Notes: generated by a model not told the origin, from the letters alone. Counted from the first letter of the stretch, positions 25,356-34,540 are shown. The stretch: DNA of 64,000 bases from Hungatella sp. (GCA_009712635.1 WASS01000015.1:372001-436000), one strand, 5' to 3'. A program made the numbers and translations.

Positions 25356-26292
25356 ACCATACTTATATAATTTAAATATTGATCATGAATTTAAACACCT
25401 TTCTCCCGATTTGATGCAGGAAGAATATGAAAAATTAGAAAGAGCAATAGTAGCTTCTGGATGCAGGGAACCAATCATGGTCTGGAATGACTATATTATT
25501 GATGGTCACACGCGATACAACATCTGCCATAAATGGAGTATTCCCTTTTCCATTTCCAGTATCCATTTTTCTTCAAGGGAAGACACTATTTCATGGATAT
25601 GCAGAAGACAATTAGAGAAAAAACATATAACAGGTATTATGAGAAGATACCTGTTAGGAAAATGTTTTATTGCAGAAAAGGGTATTACGGGCAGAGACTA
25701 CGAAGGTACTGACTTGCATGGAAAAAGTCTAAATCCTCACTACATTACAGCTGTTGAACTTGGTTCCAAATACGATATATCCCATCACACAATATATAAA
25801 TATGGTATGATGGCCAATGCTTTTGACCTGATATTCCAGAAAGAACCTGCTTTACCACATAGAATACTATCAGGACAGATAAAGATATCATACGAAAATA
25901 TCGTGATTCTTTCCAAACTTTCCAAAGACAAGCTTCGCAGCCTGAACCGCTATCTGTCTGACAATCAACAGGACCACATTCTGCTTTCAGACATTGAACA
26001 TGAGATTCAATGTAAAGCTTCTACCCCACAATATTCAGAAATACCAGTGACTCCAGAACCTTCTTTTCCAATAAAGGCTGCCATAAAGGAAATGCCACAA
26101 TATGATCCGGATGCTGAAACTTCCAGCCTTGCTTTGACTATTCCTTCATGGATCAGTACAATGGAACGCACTCAATCTAAGGCTAATTTACAGTTGATTA
26201 CTACTAAAGCCCGAATACAAATTAAACAGCAGTTATTTAATTTATATCACACCACCGAAATTCTGTTAAATGCAATAAAGGAGTATGAATAA
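25348..26292 (+). CDS. ParB-like nuclease-domain protein
   Basis: The 314-residue protein overlaps the previous stop. The N-terminal part (about 25-110) is ParB/Srx-like: LERAIVASGCREPIMVWNDY and the nucleotide-binding IIDGHTRYNI. A helical DNA-binding region with an HTH-like segment (ELGSKYDISHHTIYKYG) follows. ParB-like proteins bind CTP and act in DNA partitioning or as adaptors in mobile elements. No ParA is present in the window, so classical plasmid segregation is unlikely. It lies inside the recombinase operon. Confidence 0.75.
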   Translation: MIKPYLYNLNIDHEFKHLSPDLMQEEYEKLERAIVASGCREPIMVWNDYIIDGHTRYNICHKWSIPFSISSIHFSSREDTISWICRRQLEKKHITGIMRRYLLGKCFIAEKGITGRDYEGTDLHGKSLNPHYITAVELGSKYDISHHTIYKYGMMANAFDLIFQKEPALPHRILSGQIKISYENIVILSKLSKDKLRSLNRYLSDNQQDHILLSDIEHEIQCKASTPQYSEIPVTPEPSFPIKAAIKEMPQYDPDAETSSLALTIPSWISTMERTQSKANLQLITTKARIQIKQQLFNLYHTTEILLNAIKEYE

Positions 26293-26294
26293 CC

Positions 26295-27194
26295 ATGGAA
26301 AATTTTGAACAATATGTTCCCAAAGTCCATTTTGAACAAATCCCCATTAAAAATCTGGTTTCTAATCAAGAGTATCAGCGAAACCTGTCCACTAAACACG
26401 TTCAACATGCAGCTGCAAACTTTGATCTCTATCAGATTAATCCAGTTAAAGTCAGCCGTCGTAACGAAATTAATTATGTATTTAACGGTCAACATACCAT
26501 AGAGATAATCGCATTGGTTTCTCGCTCTCGTGAAACCCCTGTTTGGTGCATGATATACGATGACTTAGAATACCAGCATGAAGCAGATATTTTTGCAAAC
26601 CAGCAAAAGTATGTAAAACCACTCCTACCATACGAAATCTTTATGGCAAATATCGAGGCAGGAAGTGATAAGCAACTTATAATCCGTGATTTAGTGGAAT
26701 CGTATAATTTAGTAGTATCTTCCAAAACAGCTCCTTGTCATATTTGTGCTGTAGCTACATTAGAAAGCATTCATGATCGTTATGGTTTTCACACTCTTGA
26801 CCGTACTCTAAGATTAGTTGTAGGCACTTGGGAAGGTATTCCCCAATCATTAAGTACTAACATGCTAAGCGGGATTGCTCGACTGGTCAATGCTTATGGT
26901 GATTCTTTAAAAGAAGATACTTTTAAAGAAAAACTTGGACGGATCTCCATTAAAGAACTTGTACGCACCGCTAATGAGCGAAGAGCCGGCTCTTTGGGTT
27001 TTGCAGAAGCAATGCTCATCTATTACAATAAAAAAACTCATATCAATGCTCTCAACTGGGATAAACTTTATACTGATAAACTACCAGCTGGAAAAAAAGG
27101 CTTAAAAAGGTCAAAAAAAACAGTTCCAGGAAAAATTTCAGATTATGAAAATATACATCAGCAATTAGATATGTTTACTGCTTCCACAGAATGA
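26295..27194 (+). CDS. ParB-like protein of the DUF6551 type
   Basis: The 299-residue protein starts two bases after the previous stop. The N-terminal part has VSRRNEINYVFNGQHTIEII, a ParB-like GQHT motif, then DDLEYQHEADIFANQQKYVK and a helical remainder. Many plasmid and integrative-element proteins in Firmicutes share this layout; the DUF number is from memory. It closes the recombinase operon and is followed by a strong terminator. Together with the preceding protein it may guide recombinase assembly. Function is not established. Confidence 0.65.
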   Translation: MENFEQYVPKVHFEQIPIKNLVSNQEYQRNLSTKHVQHAAANFDLYQINPVKVSRRNEINYVFNGQHTIEIIALVSRSRETPVWCMIYDDLEYQHEADIFANQQKYVKPLLPYEIFMANIEAGSDKQLIIRDLVESYNLVVSSKTAPCHICAVATLESIHDRYGFHTLDRTLRLVVGTWEGIPQSLSTNMLSGIARLVNAYGDSLKEDTFKEKLGRISIKELVRTANERRAGSLGFAEAMLIYYNKKTHINALNWDKLYTDKLPAGKKGLKRSKKTVPGKISDYENIHQQLDMFTASTE

Positions 27195-27199
27195 TCTAA

Positions 27200-27236
27200 G
27201 AGGATGCTGCACTTATCAGCGGCATCCTCTTGTTTT
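27200..27236 (+). terminator. Terminator of the recombinase operon
   Basis: GAGGATGCTGC pairs with GCGGCATCCTC over an eight-base loop, then TTGTTTT. Confidence 0.85.
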
Positions 27237-27400
27237 ACAAATGCGAATATGCACTTGATATGTCTTAACCCGTTATCTTACTTCTGATTCAATTATTCTA
27301 CTGTACCAAACAGTCTCCTTATCAATGATTACATAATTCCCATGCCTGGGTTTTCAGATGTATTCAACATTAACACTTGTAATTACCAATTCACCTGCTT

Positions 27401-28357
27401 TTACACCTCTCCTCCTCTGTTTACAAGACATTTTTCAGACTGGAACACAATCTCAACAGATCCAGACAAATGAGAATATCGGTATATCTGGTTAGAAAGG
27501 CGGTCTGTTTCCTGAACTTCGCTTTGATTGATCTCAGTGACCATTGCACTTAGTTCCTCATAGGATGCTCCTTCCCATTCCGGTATTAGTAACGTTTCAT
27601 GTATACTTGATGGCAAAATAATAATATCTGCTTTCTGCTCCGTTGCAAATTTCTCAAGACAGTCATCATATAAAATACAGCAAGCTCCATTCACCTGTCG
27701 TTTATTGGACAATACATACATCGGGTGAAGCTCCCCTCCCAACAGTTCATCTATCATTCCATCACCCATATCCCACTGATTCTCTTTCAGGATTCCCTTT
27801 AGTACTTCTCTCATGGTCTTTATTCGGGCAGGTAATATCTCTGGGGTGTTTTTTCTTGCTAACTGATACAACTCCTCTTTTGTTATACCCCAAGAATCCA
27901 TATGGGAATTGTGGATTAAAGCCGTCATTTGCTCATTCTTGTTTTCATCCAAAATCAGGTAAAATACTACTGACAAATCCAGGAAATCATAAGATGGTAT
28001 ATCCTTTAATAACTCCTCATTAGCCTCTGTCTGTATCAACTTATAGACAACCTTATCTTTTAAATTATTAAAATCCAGAAAAATCCTTATATCTTTGAGA
28101 GTCAGATCCTTATCCCCCTTACACACAGTTATAATGTCTTCAATAATCCTTGTTAATGATCTCCCATGTTTAAAATCCAAATAATACGAATCCAGATATA
28201 TTGTAGGGGCAAATTGATCATCTTTGCTGTTGATTACCAGCCCCTCCAGTATAACCCCATTGTTTTTCTTAATTTTTTGAACATTTATTTCATGATTAAT
28301 TCCTAATTTTTCCTGTACAGCAGCTTTAACAGCTTCTAAAAACTGTTCGTAATCCAT
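27401..28357 (-). CDS. DUF5688-family protein
   Basis: A 318-residue cytoplasmic protein resembling the DUF5688 family found in Lachnospiraceae mobile elements: opening MDYEQFLEAVKAAVQEKLG, then NNGVILEGLVI and PTIYLDSYY. The start at 28357 is preferred because GAGGAAGAACACT precedes it. Its segment VNGACCILYDDCLEKFATEQ resembles the DUF5688 core. The role is unknown. It sits downstream of recT in the minus-strand recombination cluster. No membrane segments or catalytic motif are evident. Confidence 0.7.
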   Translation of the reverse strand: MDYEQFLEAVKAAVQEKLGINHEINVQKIKKNNGVILEGLVINSKDDQFAPTIYLDSYYLDFKHGRSLTRIIEDIITVCKGDKDLTLKDIRIFLDFNNLKDKVVYKLIQTEANEELLKDIPSYDFLDLSVVFYLILDENKNEQMTALIHNSHMDSWGITKEELYQLARKNTPEILPARIKTMREVLKGILKENQWDMGDGMIDELLGGELHPMYVLSNKRQVNGACCILYDDCLEKFATEQKADIIILPSSIHETLLIPEWEGASYEELSAMVTEINQSEVQETDRLSNQIYRYSHLSGSVEIVFQSEKCLVNRGGEV

Positions 28358-28529
28358 AGTGTTCTTCCTCTTTTTCATAATTATAATTAAAATAAAGAAA
28401 ACTGCCAACAGGATATAATCCTTCTGTACAGCTTCCCTTTGTACAATTATTGTTATCCAATTGTTTCATACAAAAATTACCACAACTTTTTGTTTGCCCC
28501 GACTTATGACGCTTTTTTTCTTTATGCAA
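28326..28529 (-). CDS. Possible small Cys-rich protein after recT
   Basis: A 67-codon TTG-start frame overlaps the end of recT and the start of the DUF5688 gene. It has five Cys in KSCGNFCMKQLDNNNCTKGSC, reminiscent of small zinc-binding phage proteins. No clear ribosome site is present, so it may be spurious. Confidence 0.3.
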   Translation of the reverse strand: MHKEKKRHKSGQTKSCGNFCMKQLDNNNCTKGSCTEGLYPVGSFLYFNYNYEKEEEHYGLRTVFRSC

Positions 28530-29322
28530 CCTCCGCTTTTACCTCATCGGCCAGACACTCATTTCGTATTTCGCTCATATCTACAGAAATCTCAGATTTA
28601 ATGGTTTCATCCATAGATAATGCTTTCTGAAAATCTGACGTAATTGGAGAGTATTTCAATGCCCTTTTTATGACAGTCTTTTTGGCCATATCTTCATAAC
28701 ACTCTGTCCATGGGCTGTATTTACCCCCAAAGGATTTGCTGTATTTGGAAGCAAAAACATCCATATCTGCCTTATTGCTGACTTCAAATCCGTATCCTCC
28801 ATTCGATAGCTTGAAAAGACCATAGATAAATGTAATATCTCCACGTTCTCCTACCCCGGGTTTATGAACCAGCCGCGAATCCAGTCCATACTGATATTCA
28901 AAGAAATCAAACTCCCTGACCACCTGTGCCTGGATAATCTGAATTTGCCCGGTTCGATAAGCAAGATCAATTAGCCCTTTATAACCTATCTGAAACTGGC
29001 ATTCCAGGGTTCCTTTATTTTTATATGGAATTAAATATGCCTGACCAAGAGGTGTATTCGGTTCCACTCCCAGTTGAGCAGCATTCATAAGGGCAGCAAT
29101 AAATGACATTGGCGTGCAATTTGCCAATTCAGGCGTATTGTTGATAGCAGATAAAGCCATTCTTGTGAAACGCTCCGGTGTTAAGACCGTTGGCAATGCC
29201 CTCCTTATTTCAGGTTCTAATACCTTTACCATATCCACAATTGTCATATTTTTTGTCAGCTTTACGGCTTGACTTCCACTGCCTGCCACCCTTTTTTCCA
29301 ATTCCTGTTTAACATCTGCCAT
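28522..29322 (-). CDS. recT: RecT single-strand annealing protein
   Basis: The 266 residues match phage RecT: LVPRV-like opening replaced by LTPERFTRMALSAINNTPEL, then PLGQAYLIPYKN, CQFQIGYKGLIDLAYRTGQI and DMAKKTVIKRALKYSP. It anneals complementary single strands during phage or plasmid recombination, working with an exonuclease. The YqaJ-type nuclease is encoded just upstream on the same strand, the usual pairing (as in B. subtilis YqaJ-YqaK). It presumably serves element C's own recombination or circle repair. Confidence 0.93.
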   Translation of the reverse strand: MADVKQELEKRVAGSGSQAVKLTKNMTIVDMVKVLEPEIRRALPTVLTPERFTRMALSAINNTPELANCTPMSFIAALMNAAQLGVEPNTPLGQAYLIPYKNKGTLECQFQIGYKGLIDLAYRTGQIQIIQAQVVREFDFFEYQYGLDSRLVHKPGVGERGDITFIYGLFKLSNGGYGFEVSNKADMDVFASKYSKSFGGKYSPWTECYEDMAKKTVIKRALKYSPITSDFQKALSMDETIKSEISVDMSEIRNECLADEVKAEVA

Positions 29323-29401
29323 TTATCTCATCCCTTTCTGTTAAAACAGGATCATTCTGCATACGGCAAAATGATCCCATTCTTCAATGATATTAATATA
29401 T

Positions 29402-30331
29402 TTAGGCCACCTTTACAGTAAATCGCCTTGACTGACTGCTTTTAGTAAAATCTTTGTACAGGTCCGGCCGTTCCTCTTTTAGTCGCTTACTGTCAATCCT
29501 GACCGTATCAATATTGCTCCAAGAAACTCTATAATGCTCATTAAATGCAATTTCGTATTCGCCCATGTAAAGCTTGATCTGTTGCTCGATCTTATTTTGC
29601 TCCTCTGTCAATTTTTTTGCCATGAGAATAATCTCTTCCCGTCTTTTAAGCCGCTCATTTAAATCACTGGGAAGGGGAATAATCTTTTTAAGCGCTGAAG
29701 GAAAATAACGAATGATTATTTCATCTGAAATATAACTACCATCAGGATCTGGCATATTTTCAGTCAGGACATGATTCTCCCAAAACTCCTTTTCTACGGC
29801 AATCAGATTTTGAATCAGCTCCTCATCACGCTCAATCTTCTTATACTTAAACTCCTTTCCCAATATCACCACAGCCAGATACCATGCTTTTGCACCAGTC
29901 ACAGCCATGTAATGATGACATTGGATTTCATAATGAGCTGGTACATTATCACCAACCCATTTATCTGCACTATATGCACTGGCAGTTTTACATTCCAGCC
30001 CCATATTTTCTCCTGAAATAAGGCGGTCAACATTTGCGAGCATAAATGGATATTCTTCATTCTGATACATGGCATTAGACCGTCTTACTTTTAAGCCTGT
30101 CTCTTCCATAAAACGCCGGGCAACATATTCCTCCAAATCCCGCCCCTGTCTCATGGATTCATTATCATAATCTTCCACCTCTAAGCTTGTTTTTTCGTAG
30201 AAAACACTCATAGGACTGGCATAGGGATTAAGTCCACAGATTGCACCTGCATCAGACCCGCCGATTCCCTGTTTTCTGTATTTTAACCACTCTTTGTGAG
30301 ATAAGCTATTTGTTGAAATTAACTTTTTCAT
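29402..30331 (-). CDS. YqaJ-type recombination exonuclease
   Basis: A 309-residue protein with the YqaJ viral recombinase core: QGIGGSDAGAICGLNPYASP, then MLANVDRLI and the catalytic LECKTASAYSADKW (Glu and Lys of PD-(D/E)xK). It resects double-stranded ends to give single strands for RecT. The start at 30331 is preferred (AAGAAAGGCCAGATTT precedes it). The coiled region near 230-260 (RLKRREEIILMAKKLTEEQN) is common in the family. It is upstream of recT by about 80 bases. Confidence 0.9.
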   Translation of the reverse strand: MKKLISTNSLSHKEWLKYRKQGIGGSDAGAICGLNPYASPMSVFYEKTSLEVEDYDNESMRQGRDLEEYVARRFMEETGLKVRRSNAMYQNEEYPFMLANVDRLISGENMGLECKTASAYSADKWVGDNVPAHYEIQCHHYMAVTGAKAWYLAVVILGKEFKYKKIERDEELIQNLIAVEKEFWENHVLTENMPDPDGSYISDEIIIRYFPSALKKIIPLPSDLNERLKRREEIILMAKKLTEEQNKIEQQIKLYMGEYEIAFNEHYRVSWSNIDTVRIDSKRLKEERPDLYKDFTKSSQSRRFTVKVA

Positions 30332-30447
30332 AAATCTGGCCTTTCTTTCTATATAATTTATCCTATCTAATATGAAGCTCAATACTAATTTTAAAAAACA
30401 TATTTATTCTTTTACCGCACATTTGAATCTGTAAAAACAGATTTGCT

Positions 30448-30705
30448 TTAAGGATATACACATTCTTTCACTTCCACTAGTAGTATTTCCGTATTAATAA
30501 GCCCTTCATACCAGCATACAATTCGGGGGACATCAGATAAGTACGTATCCGTAATTTCATCCATCTCGATATATTCTTTTAATTGCCTTTCATATAGATC
30601 CATCTCCTTTATCGTAAATGATTTTTGCAAAATAGGATAATCCCTACACATTTTTAAATTGGGCCAATCCTGATTTTTAATATCCATAACGTATTCATGC
30701 AACAT
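30448..30705 (-). CDS. Hypothetical protein, 85 residues
   Basis: Small acidic protein with a helical centre (FTIKEMDLYERQLKEYIEMD) and a final strand ILLVEVKECVYP. It overlaps the end of the RadC gene by 11 bases, so translation is coupled. No family is recognised. Position in the RecT/YqaJ module suggests an accessory role in element maintenance. Confidence 0.55.
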   Translation of the reverse strand: MLHEYVMDIKNQDWPNLKMCRDYPILQKSFTIKEMDLYERQLKEYIEMDEITDTYLSDVPRIVCWYEGLINTEILLVEVKECVYP

Positions 30706-31216
30706 CAGTTGGAATTATTGATTGAATATACCCATGTTCCCGAAAGCTATAAAATCCATATTCTCCAATAATAATATGATCAATTAATGGGATTCCCAAA
30801 ATCCCTCCCGCCTTCTCCAGTCGACGCGTTATCTGCTTATCCTGGACACTTGGTTCCGGTGTACCTGAAGGGTGGTTGTGAAAACAGGTGATAAATGCTG
30901 CATTGCTAAGAACTGCATGTTTGAATATATCACGACCATCAACGTAACAGGTATTTAAAGCTCCCACTGCCACAATCTCCACTGCTATAGGTTCCAGCTT
31001 AATATTAAGTGACATAACAAGAACTATTTCCCTGTCTGCCATTTCAAGCAAAGGCATTACTGTTTCTACAGCTTCTTTAGGCTCAGAAAAACGTTTCATT
31101 CCATACAACGACCGGCTCTCTCTTACCATCTGAAGGCGGATGATACCTACCTTCTTTTTTAGAACCGGACGCTTCATTACTTCTCTTAGTACTTCATCCT
31201 GACTTTTTTTAACCAT
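30695..31216 (-). CDS. RadC-like JAB-domain protein
   Basis: The 173 residues comprise a truncated RadC with the JAB/MPN metalloprotease-like motif FHNHPSGTPEPSVQD (about 115-130), preceded by VVEIVAVGALNTCYVDGRDI and followed by LIDHIIIGEYGFYSFREHG. RadC-type proteins are frequent on mobile elements; their biochemical role remains unsettled despite the old DNA-repair name. The start follows GGAGGGAAATTAC. It lacks the N-terminal HhH part of chromosomal RadC. Confidence 0.88.
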   Translation of the reverse strand: MVKKSQDEVLREVMKRPVLKKKVGIIRLQMVRESRSLYGMKRFSEPKEAVETVMPLLEMADREIVLVMSLNIKLEPIAVEIVAVGALNTCYVDGRDIFKHAVLSNAAFITCFHNHPSGTPEPSVQDKQITRRLEKAGGILGIPLIDHIIIGEYGFYSFREHGYIQSIIPTDVA

Positions 31217-31285
31217 GTAATTTCCCTCCTGAATTTTCAGCTATATGGTTTCAATATTTCCTTCGCTATATATAACCAGATTCTA

Positions 31286-31657
31286 TTACCTCCTTCGCAA
31301 TACTACATACTCATTATTTATAGTCTCTAGCTTATATCCATAACGAAGACGTTTCAAAGTTGCAATACCGCTTCCTGCTGCCGCTGTAAGTACTGCAGTA
31401 GTGGCTGCGGGTGTCCCCATAAAAACTGCAGCGGGTGATCCAGCCAACATTGTAAGTGCTGTTGATATCCCACATGTAGCAGGTACTGCAAGTATTGCTG
31501 TTATTGCAACTGCCAGACAGGTAAGGCATAAGCACCAGAGCAGCCGATCCATATACCAGATCCTTTTAATTCTTGGTGCTAACTTTCCTTTCACTTTTAT
31601 GGTATCTTCCTGGTTATCAATTGCCTTACCTAAATCCTGTTCATTCTCTACAACCAT
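31286..31657 (-). CDS. Small membrane protein, unknown function
   Basis: The 123-residue protein has an acidic N-terminus, a basic turn (KGKLAPRIKRIWYMDR), then two or three hydrophobic Ala/Thr/Gly-rich helices (about 40-60 and 65-97) and a basic end (LKRLRYGYK ... VLRRR). It is preceded by AGGAGGAATGGA. No family is recognised. It is in the same run as radC and the DUF932 gene. Confidence 0.65.
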   Translation of the reverse strand: MVVENEQDLGKAIDNQEDTIKVKGKLAPRIKRIWYMDRLLWCLCLTCLAVAITAILAVPATCGISTALTMLAGSPAAVFMGTPAATTAVLTAAAGSGIATLKRLRYGYKLETINNEYVVLRRR

Positions 31658-31733
31658 TCCATTCCTCCTGACAAAAAAATCAGGAGCTCTCTGTCACAGA
31701 TTCCTGTCACAAATGCTCCCACTGCTCCTATAA

Positions 31734-32666
31734 CTAAGCACTCCTCACCAAATCATACGCCCTGTCAATCATGGCATTTCCATCAATTGTGCGTGCAAAC
31801 AGACTTTCCTTGTAATTTGCACTTTCCCTCAAAGGTTTAGAATGGGTGGCAAAATCAGATACAGCATTAATAAAACGATATCCATTCTTACCTATATGAC
31901 TTAAATCCGGTGCGTCAAAATATCTCTGTTTTAGATCTTCCTTTAACCGTAACAGATTCTTTTTTTGCTGTTCCGTAGGATTGTCAAATAATGGGAATAG
32001 GGAATCAATATATTCATAGACCTGACGATCCGAAAGCTTTACCTTCTGCAGTTGATCAATTGTCTTGCCCAGCTCTCCCATATATTTATCTGCATAGAGT
32101 AATGTATATCGGGCCTCCTCCAACTTGCCACCAATGTCACCCGTATGGTTTGTAGACCAGAAACGCTTTGCCGTAGATAAAGCAAGATTTAACGTATTAT
32201 TGCAGACAACACGGATTGGTGTCATTGCAGCTTTTATTGAGCCAGACCCGTCATGACTGTTCATTAAAACAAGATATGGTATAATCTCATCGCCGGAAAT
32301 GATATATCGGTGTGGCAGTTTTGCCAGCATCCAGGTGCGCCGTCCCTCCTGCAGACTTCCAGCTGTTTCATATGTGACCCCTTCGCCTAATAATTCATCT
32401 GTAAAAGCAAATGCATCACGGTTCTGAACCACCTTATAACGGCTTGTCACTACGCCAAGAATCTTATTATCCAAATCTCGGATATTGGCCCGGAATCCCG
32501 GAATAGGATACCCTTCTACCGTTTGTATTGGCTTCTGGATGACGTTCCAGTCTAACCCTGCTAATATCAGAGCATCTGCTGACGTCGGTGCTTCCTGTAC
32601 CATTGTTCCAAGTCCGTGCCAGGGCTTCTCCCTTGTGTAAAACATGTTTTCTACTTCTGCTGCCAT
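31734..32666 (-). CDS. DUF932 phage/plasmid-like protein
   Basis: The 310-residue protein matches DUF932 (YfjQ/phage-plasmid TIGR03299 type): opening AAEVENMFYTREKPWHGLGT, QEAPTSADALILAGLDWNV, VVTSRYKVVQNRDAFAFTDE and LVLMNSHDGSGSIKAAMTPIRVVCNN. It is common on plasmids, phages and integrative elements, with unknown biochemical role. The start follows AAGGAGGAATGAATA. It heads the minus-strand recombination cluster downstream of a terminator. Confidence 0.9.
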   Translation of the reverse strand: MAAEVENMFYTREKPWHGLGTMVQEAPTSADALILAGLDWNVIQKPIQTVEGYPIPGFRANIRDLDNKILGVVTSRYKVVQNRDAFAFTDELLGEGVTYETAGSLQEGRRTWMLAKLPHRYIISGDEIIPYLVLMNSHDGSGSIKAAMTPIRVVCNNTLNLALSTAKRFWSTNHTGDIGGKLEEARYTLLYADKYMGELGKTIDQLQKVKLSDRQVYEYIDSLFPLFDNPTEQQKKNLLRLKEDLKQRYFDAPDLSHIGKNGYRFINAVSDFATHSKPLRESANYKESLFARTIDGNAMIDRAYDLVRSA

Positions 32667-32723
32667 TATTCATTCCTCCTTATGATAAATTAATTATTTC
32701 CTGTTCCCTATGGCTTAGGAACG

Positions 32724-32756
32724 CAAAAATCCCCCAGGCTTTTTGTGCCTGAGGGG
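32724..32756 (-). terminator. Terminator after the 24-residue peptide gene
   Basis: On the minus strand CCCCTCAGGC, loop ACAAAAA, GCCTGGGGG, then ATTTTTG. It lies 14 bases past the stop of the small peptide gene and resembles the terminator at 34264. Confidence 0.85.
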
Positions 32757-32769
32757 TCTTTCCTACTGG

Positions 32770-32844
32770 TCATTCATCTTGAATCAGACTGTCAATAATT
32801 GATACAATAACCTTTAGGATTGCTGAGAGAATTTCTTTGTACAT
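32770..32844 (-). CDS. 24-residue amphipathic peptide
   Basis: An ATG preceded by a near-perfect ribosome site (AGGAGGTATACTTC) opens 24 codons that begin MYKEILSAILKVIVSIIDSL and end IQDE. It is followed at once by a strong terminator, which makes a one-gene transcript likely. The peptide is a single hydrophobic or amphipathic helix with charged ends, the form of type I toxins (Fst/TxpA-like) or phenol-soluble-modulin-like peptides. It lies between the 405-residue membrane protein gene and DUF932. An antisense RNA was not identifiable. The peptide call is direct; the toxin idea is inference. Confidence 0.6.
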   Translation of the reverse strand: MYKEILSAILKVIVSIIDSLIQDE

Positions 32845-32915
32845 GAAGTATACCTCCTGAATTGTGCAATTCTCATGGCTATAATATCTAATTGAAAAAT
32901 GTTTCTTTTAATCTC

Positions 32916-34133
32916 TTACTGAATCTCATAGACACCATCAATGGAATGGCGGAAATTATCATTACCATTTTTTATCTCCACATAAGGCTTGTTATAGTCC
33001 ATTCCAGATTCCCAAACAACATGAATATCCCCAACAAAATCCTTGCTATTAGCTTCATGCACTTCACCTAAATATTCAAAACCACCATTATCTTTTAATT
33101 GCATACTTACTGGCAATGCGTAATAAATTACCGTAGAATGATTGTCTGTAACGCTATTCGAAAATTCAATAATCGGATCCCCCTCACTCACATATGCACT
33201 CATGAAACAGTCGGCATCATATGAATACCATGCAGATCGATTGGTTTCATCAAATGCAGCAAAATTATATGCATCTGTGTATGTACCATTCGGAACATAT
33301 TCTTTGATCTCTGGTTCTGTCTGAGTAATGGTTTCTGGAACCTTTACCTGCCCGCTATTATTGTTAGCTGCATTTACATAGGAATCTACCATGGCTTCTT
33401 CCACCCCACTAAAAATCTGATCGTAGAGCCCTTCAAATCCTCCCTCATTGCTGTTATAAGACTTCTGAGTCTGAAATCCCTTTTGTGCATATACATATTC
33501 GAATATGCCAAGTATTTCATTCTGTGCCTGGGAAAAGTTCATTGCCTGCCCATTGATATCCATATATACAGGTACAAAGGTCTTATCATTTACATTAATA
33601 CCAAATTGGATACATACAGGCAGATTATTATTTATACTTGTACCATTAAACTCAACAACCGGATTTTTATTATCATCCTCTCCAATATATTCCCACTTTG
33701 TATTCTTAAAGATCATTTCAAATGATTCATCATAGGTTACTTTATCATAAGCAGCTATAGTGCCTGTCTTAATCATGTTTACATATTCTTTCCCCTCATT
33801 AGTAAGATTTCCATTTAAATATAAGCCAAGAAATATTGTAGCTATCGCGCTGAATATAATTCCTAACCTTTGTTTTGCTTTCTTTTTCCCTTCTGCTGTA
33901 TTAAAATCAACTCTAAATATTTTTCCAATGAAGTCTGAGACTTTGCCATAAAAGTCATCCATCTTTTCATCTGCTTCCTCCAGATTTATATCCATAATTT
34001 TCTGTTCCAATTTAGAAACGTTTTTACCATGCTCCGATTGCCCCCCCAGCTGCTCCTCTCTTGCTGATCCTGTACTCTCTGTTTTTTCTGCTTTCTCACC
34101 ATTGTTTGTTACATCTCGTTTTTCTTCGCTCAT
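32916..34133 (-). CDS. Single-pass membrane protein with large extracytoplasmic domain
   Basis: The 405-residue protein starts at 34133 (AAAGGAGAAGAAG precedes it). It has an acidic, low-complexity cytoplasmic N-terminus (about 1-90), one membrane helix near 93-113 (RLGIIFSAIATIFLGLYLNG) and a long extracytoplasmic region rich in Asn, Tyr and Asp. A Ser/Thr-Asn linker lies near 265, and a possible second beta domain follows (ETNRSAWYSYDADCFMSAYV). No enzymatic motif is seen. It could be a surface or exclusion protein of the element. No family recognised. Confidence 0.65.
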   Translation of the reverse strand: MSEEKRDVTNNGEKAEKTESTGSAREEQLGGQSEHGKNVSKLEQKIMDINLEEADEKMDDFYGKVSDFIGKIFRVDFNTAEGKKKAKQRLGIIFSAIATIFLGLYLNGNLTNEGKEYVNMIKTGTIAAYDKVTYDESFEMIFKNTKWEYIGEDDNKNPVVEFNGTSINNNLPVCIQFGINVNDKTFVPVYMDINGQAMNFSQAQNEILGIFEYVYAQKGFQTQKSYNSNEGGFEGLYDQIFSGVEEAMVDSYVNAANNNSGQVKVPETITQTEPEIKEYVPNGTYTDAYNFAAFDETNRSAWYSYDADCFMSAYVSEGDPIIEFSNSVTDNHSTVIYYALPVSMQLKDNGGFEYLGEVHEANSKDFVGDIHVVWESGMDYNKPYVEIKNGNDNFRHSIDGVYEIQ

Positions 34134-34263
34134 CTTCTTCTCCTTTATATTATGATTTTTACGTGACTCGTTTTTCTTCATCATCACAGCTATAATATAT
34201 AATTGTATTCATTAACTTTTTAAGGAATATGACATTCTTTTATACCCATTAGCATTCAGAGAT

Positions 34264-34292
34264 AAAAAACCCCAGGCAATATGTGCCTGAGG
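34264..34292 (-). terminator. Rho-independent terminator upstream of the membrane-protein gene
   Basis: On the minus strand CCTCAGGC, loop, GCCTGGGG and TTTTTT. It ends the transcript of the small-protein cluster at 34367-35369. Confidence 0.85.
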
Positions 34293-34366
34293 AAATTGTC
34301 ATATCTGTTAAGTTACTATTTTCTGCCTGTTTTTCCCATCAGTACGAGTGGTTCCGTATTATGTCT

Positions 34367-34540
34367 CTAGCAATCTATTACTCCGGTTCCATTGCAACGG
34401 TCACACTGCCCTCCGTCTAATGAATCATACCCTGTACCATTGCAATCAGGACAATCCTTTTCACCGGACGCTTCTAAATAAAAATAAAATCCTTTACTTG
34501 CGTCGTTCCCCTTGTGTGAATCTTCCCCTTTTTTCTTCAT
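34367..34540 (-). CDS. 57-residue DnaJ-type zinc-finger peptide
   Basis: Starts MKKKGEDSHKGNDASKG and contains two CxxCxGxG-type motifs: CPDCNGTGYDS and CDRCNGTGVIDC. These are the zinc-binding repeats of DnaJ central domains and of small DnaJ-like proteins, here only two repeats and a lysine-rich head. It probably binds one zinc ion and acts as a protein- or nucleic-acid-binding module. It is part of a run of small minus-strand genes. Function is unknown. Confidence 0.65.
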   Translation of the reverse strand: MKKKGEDSHKGNDASKGFYFYLEASGEKDCPDCNGTGYDSLDGGQCDRCNGTGVIDC

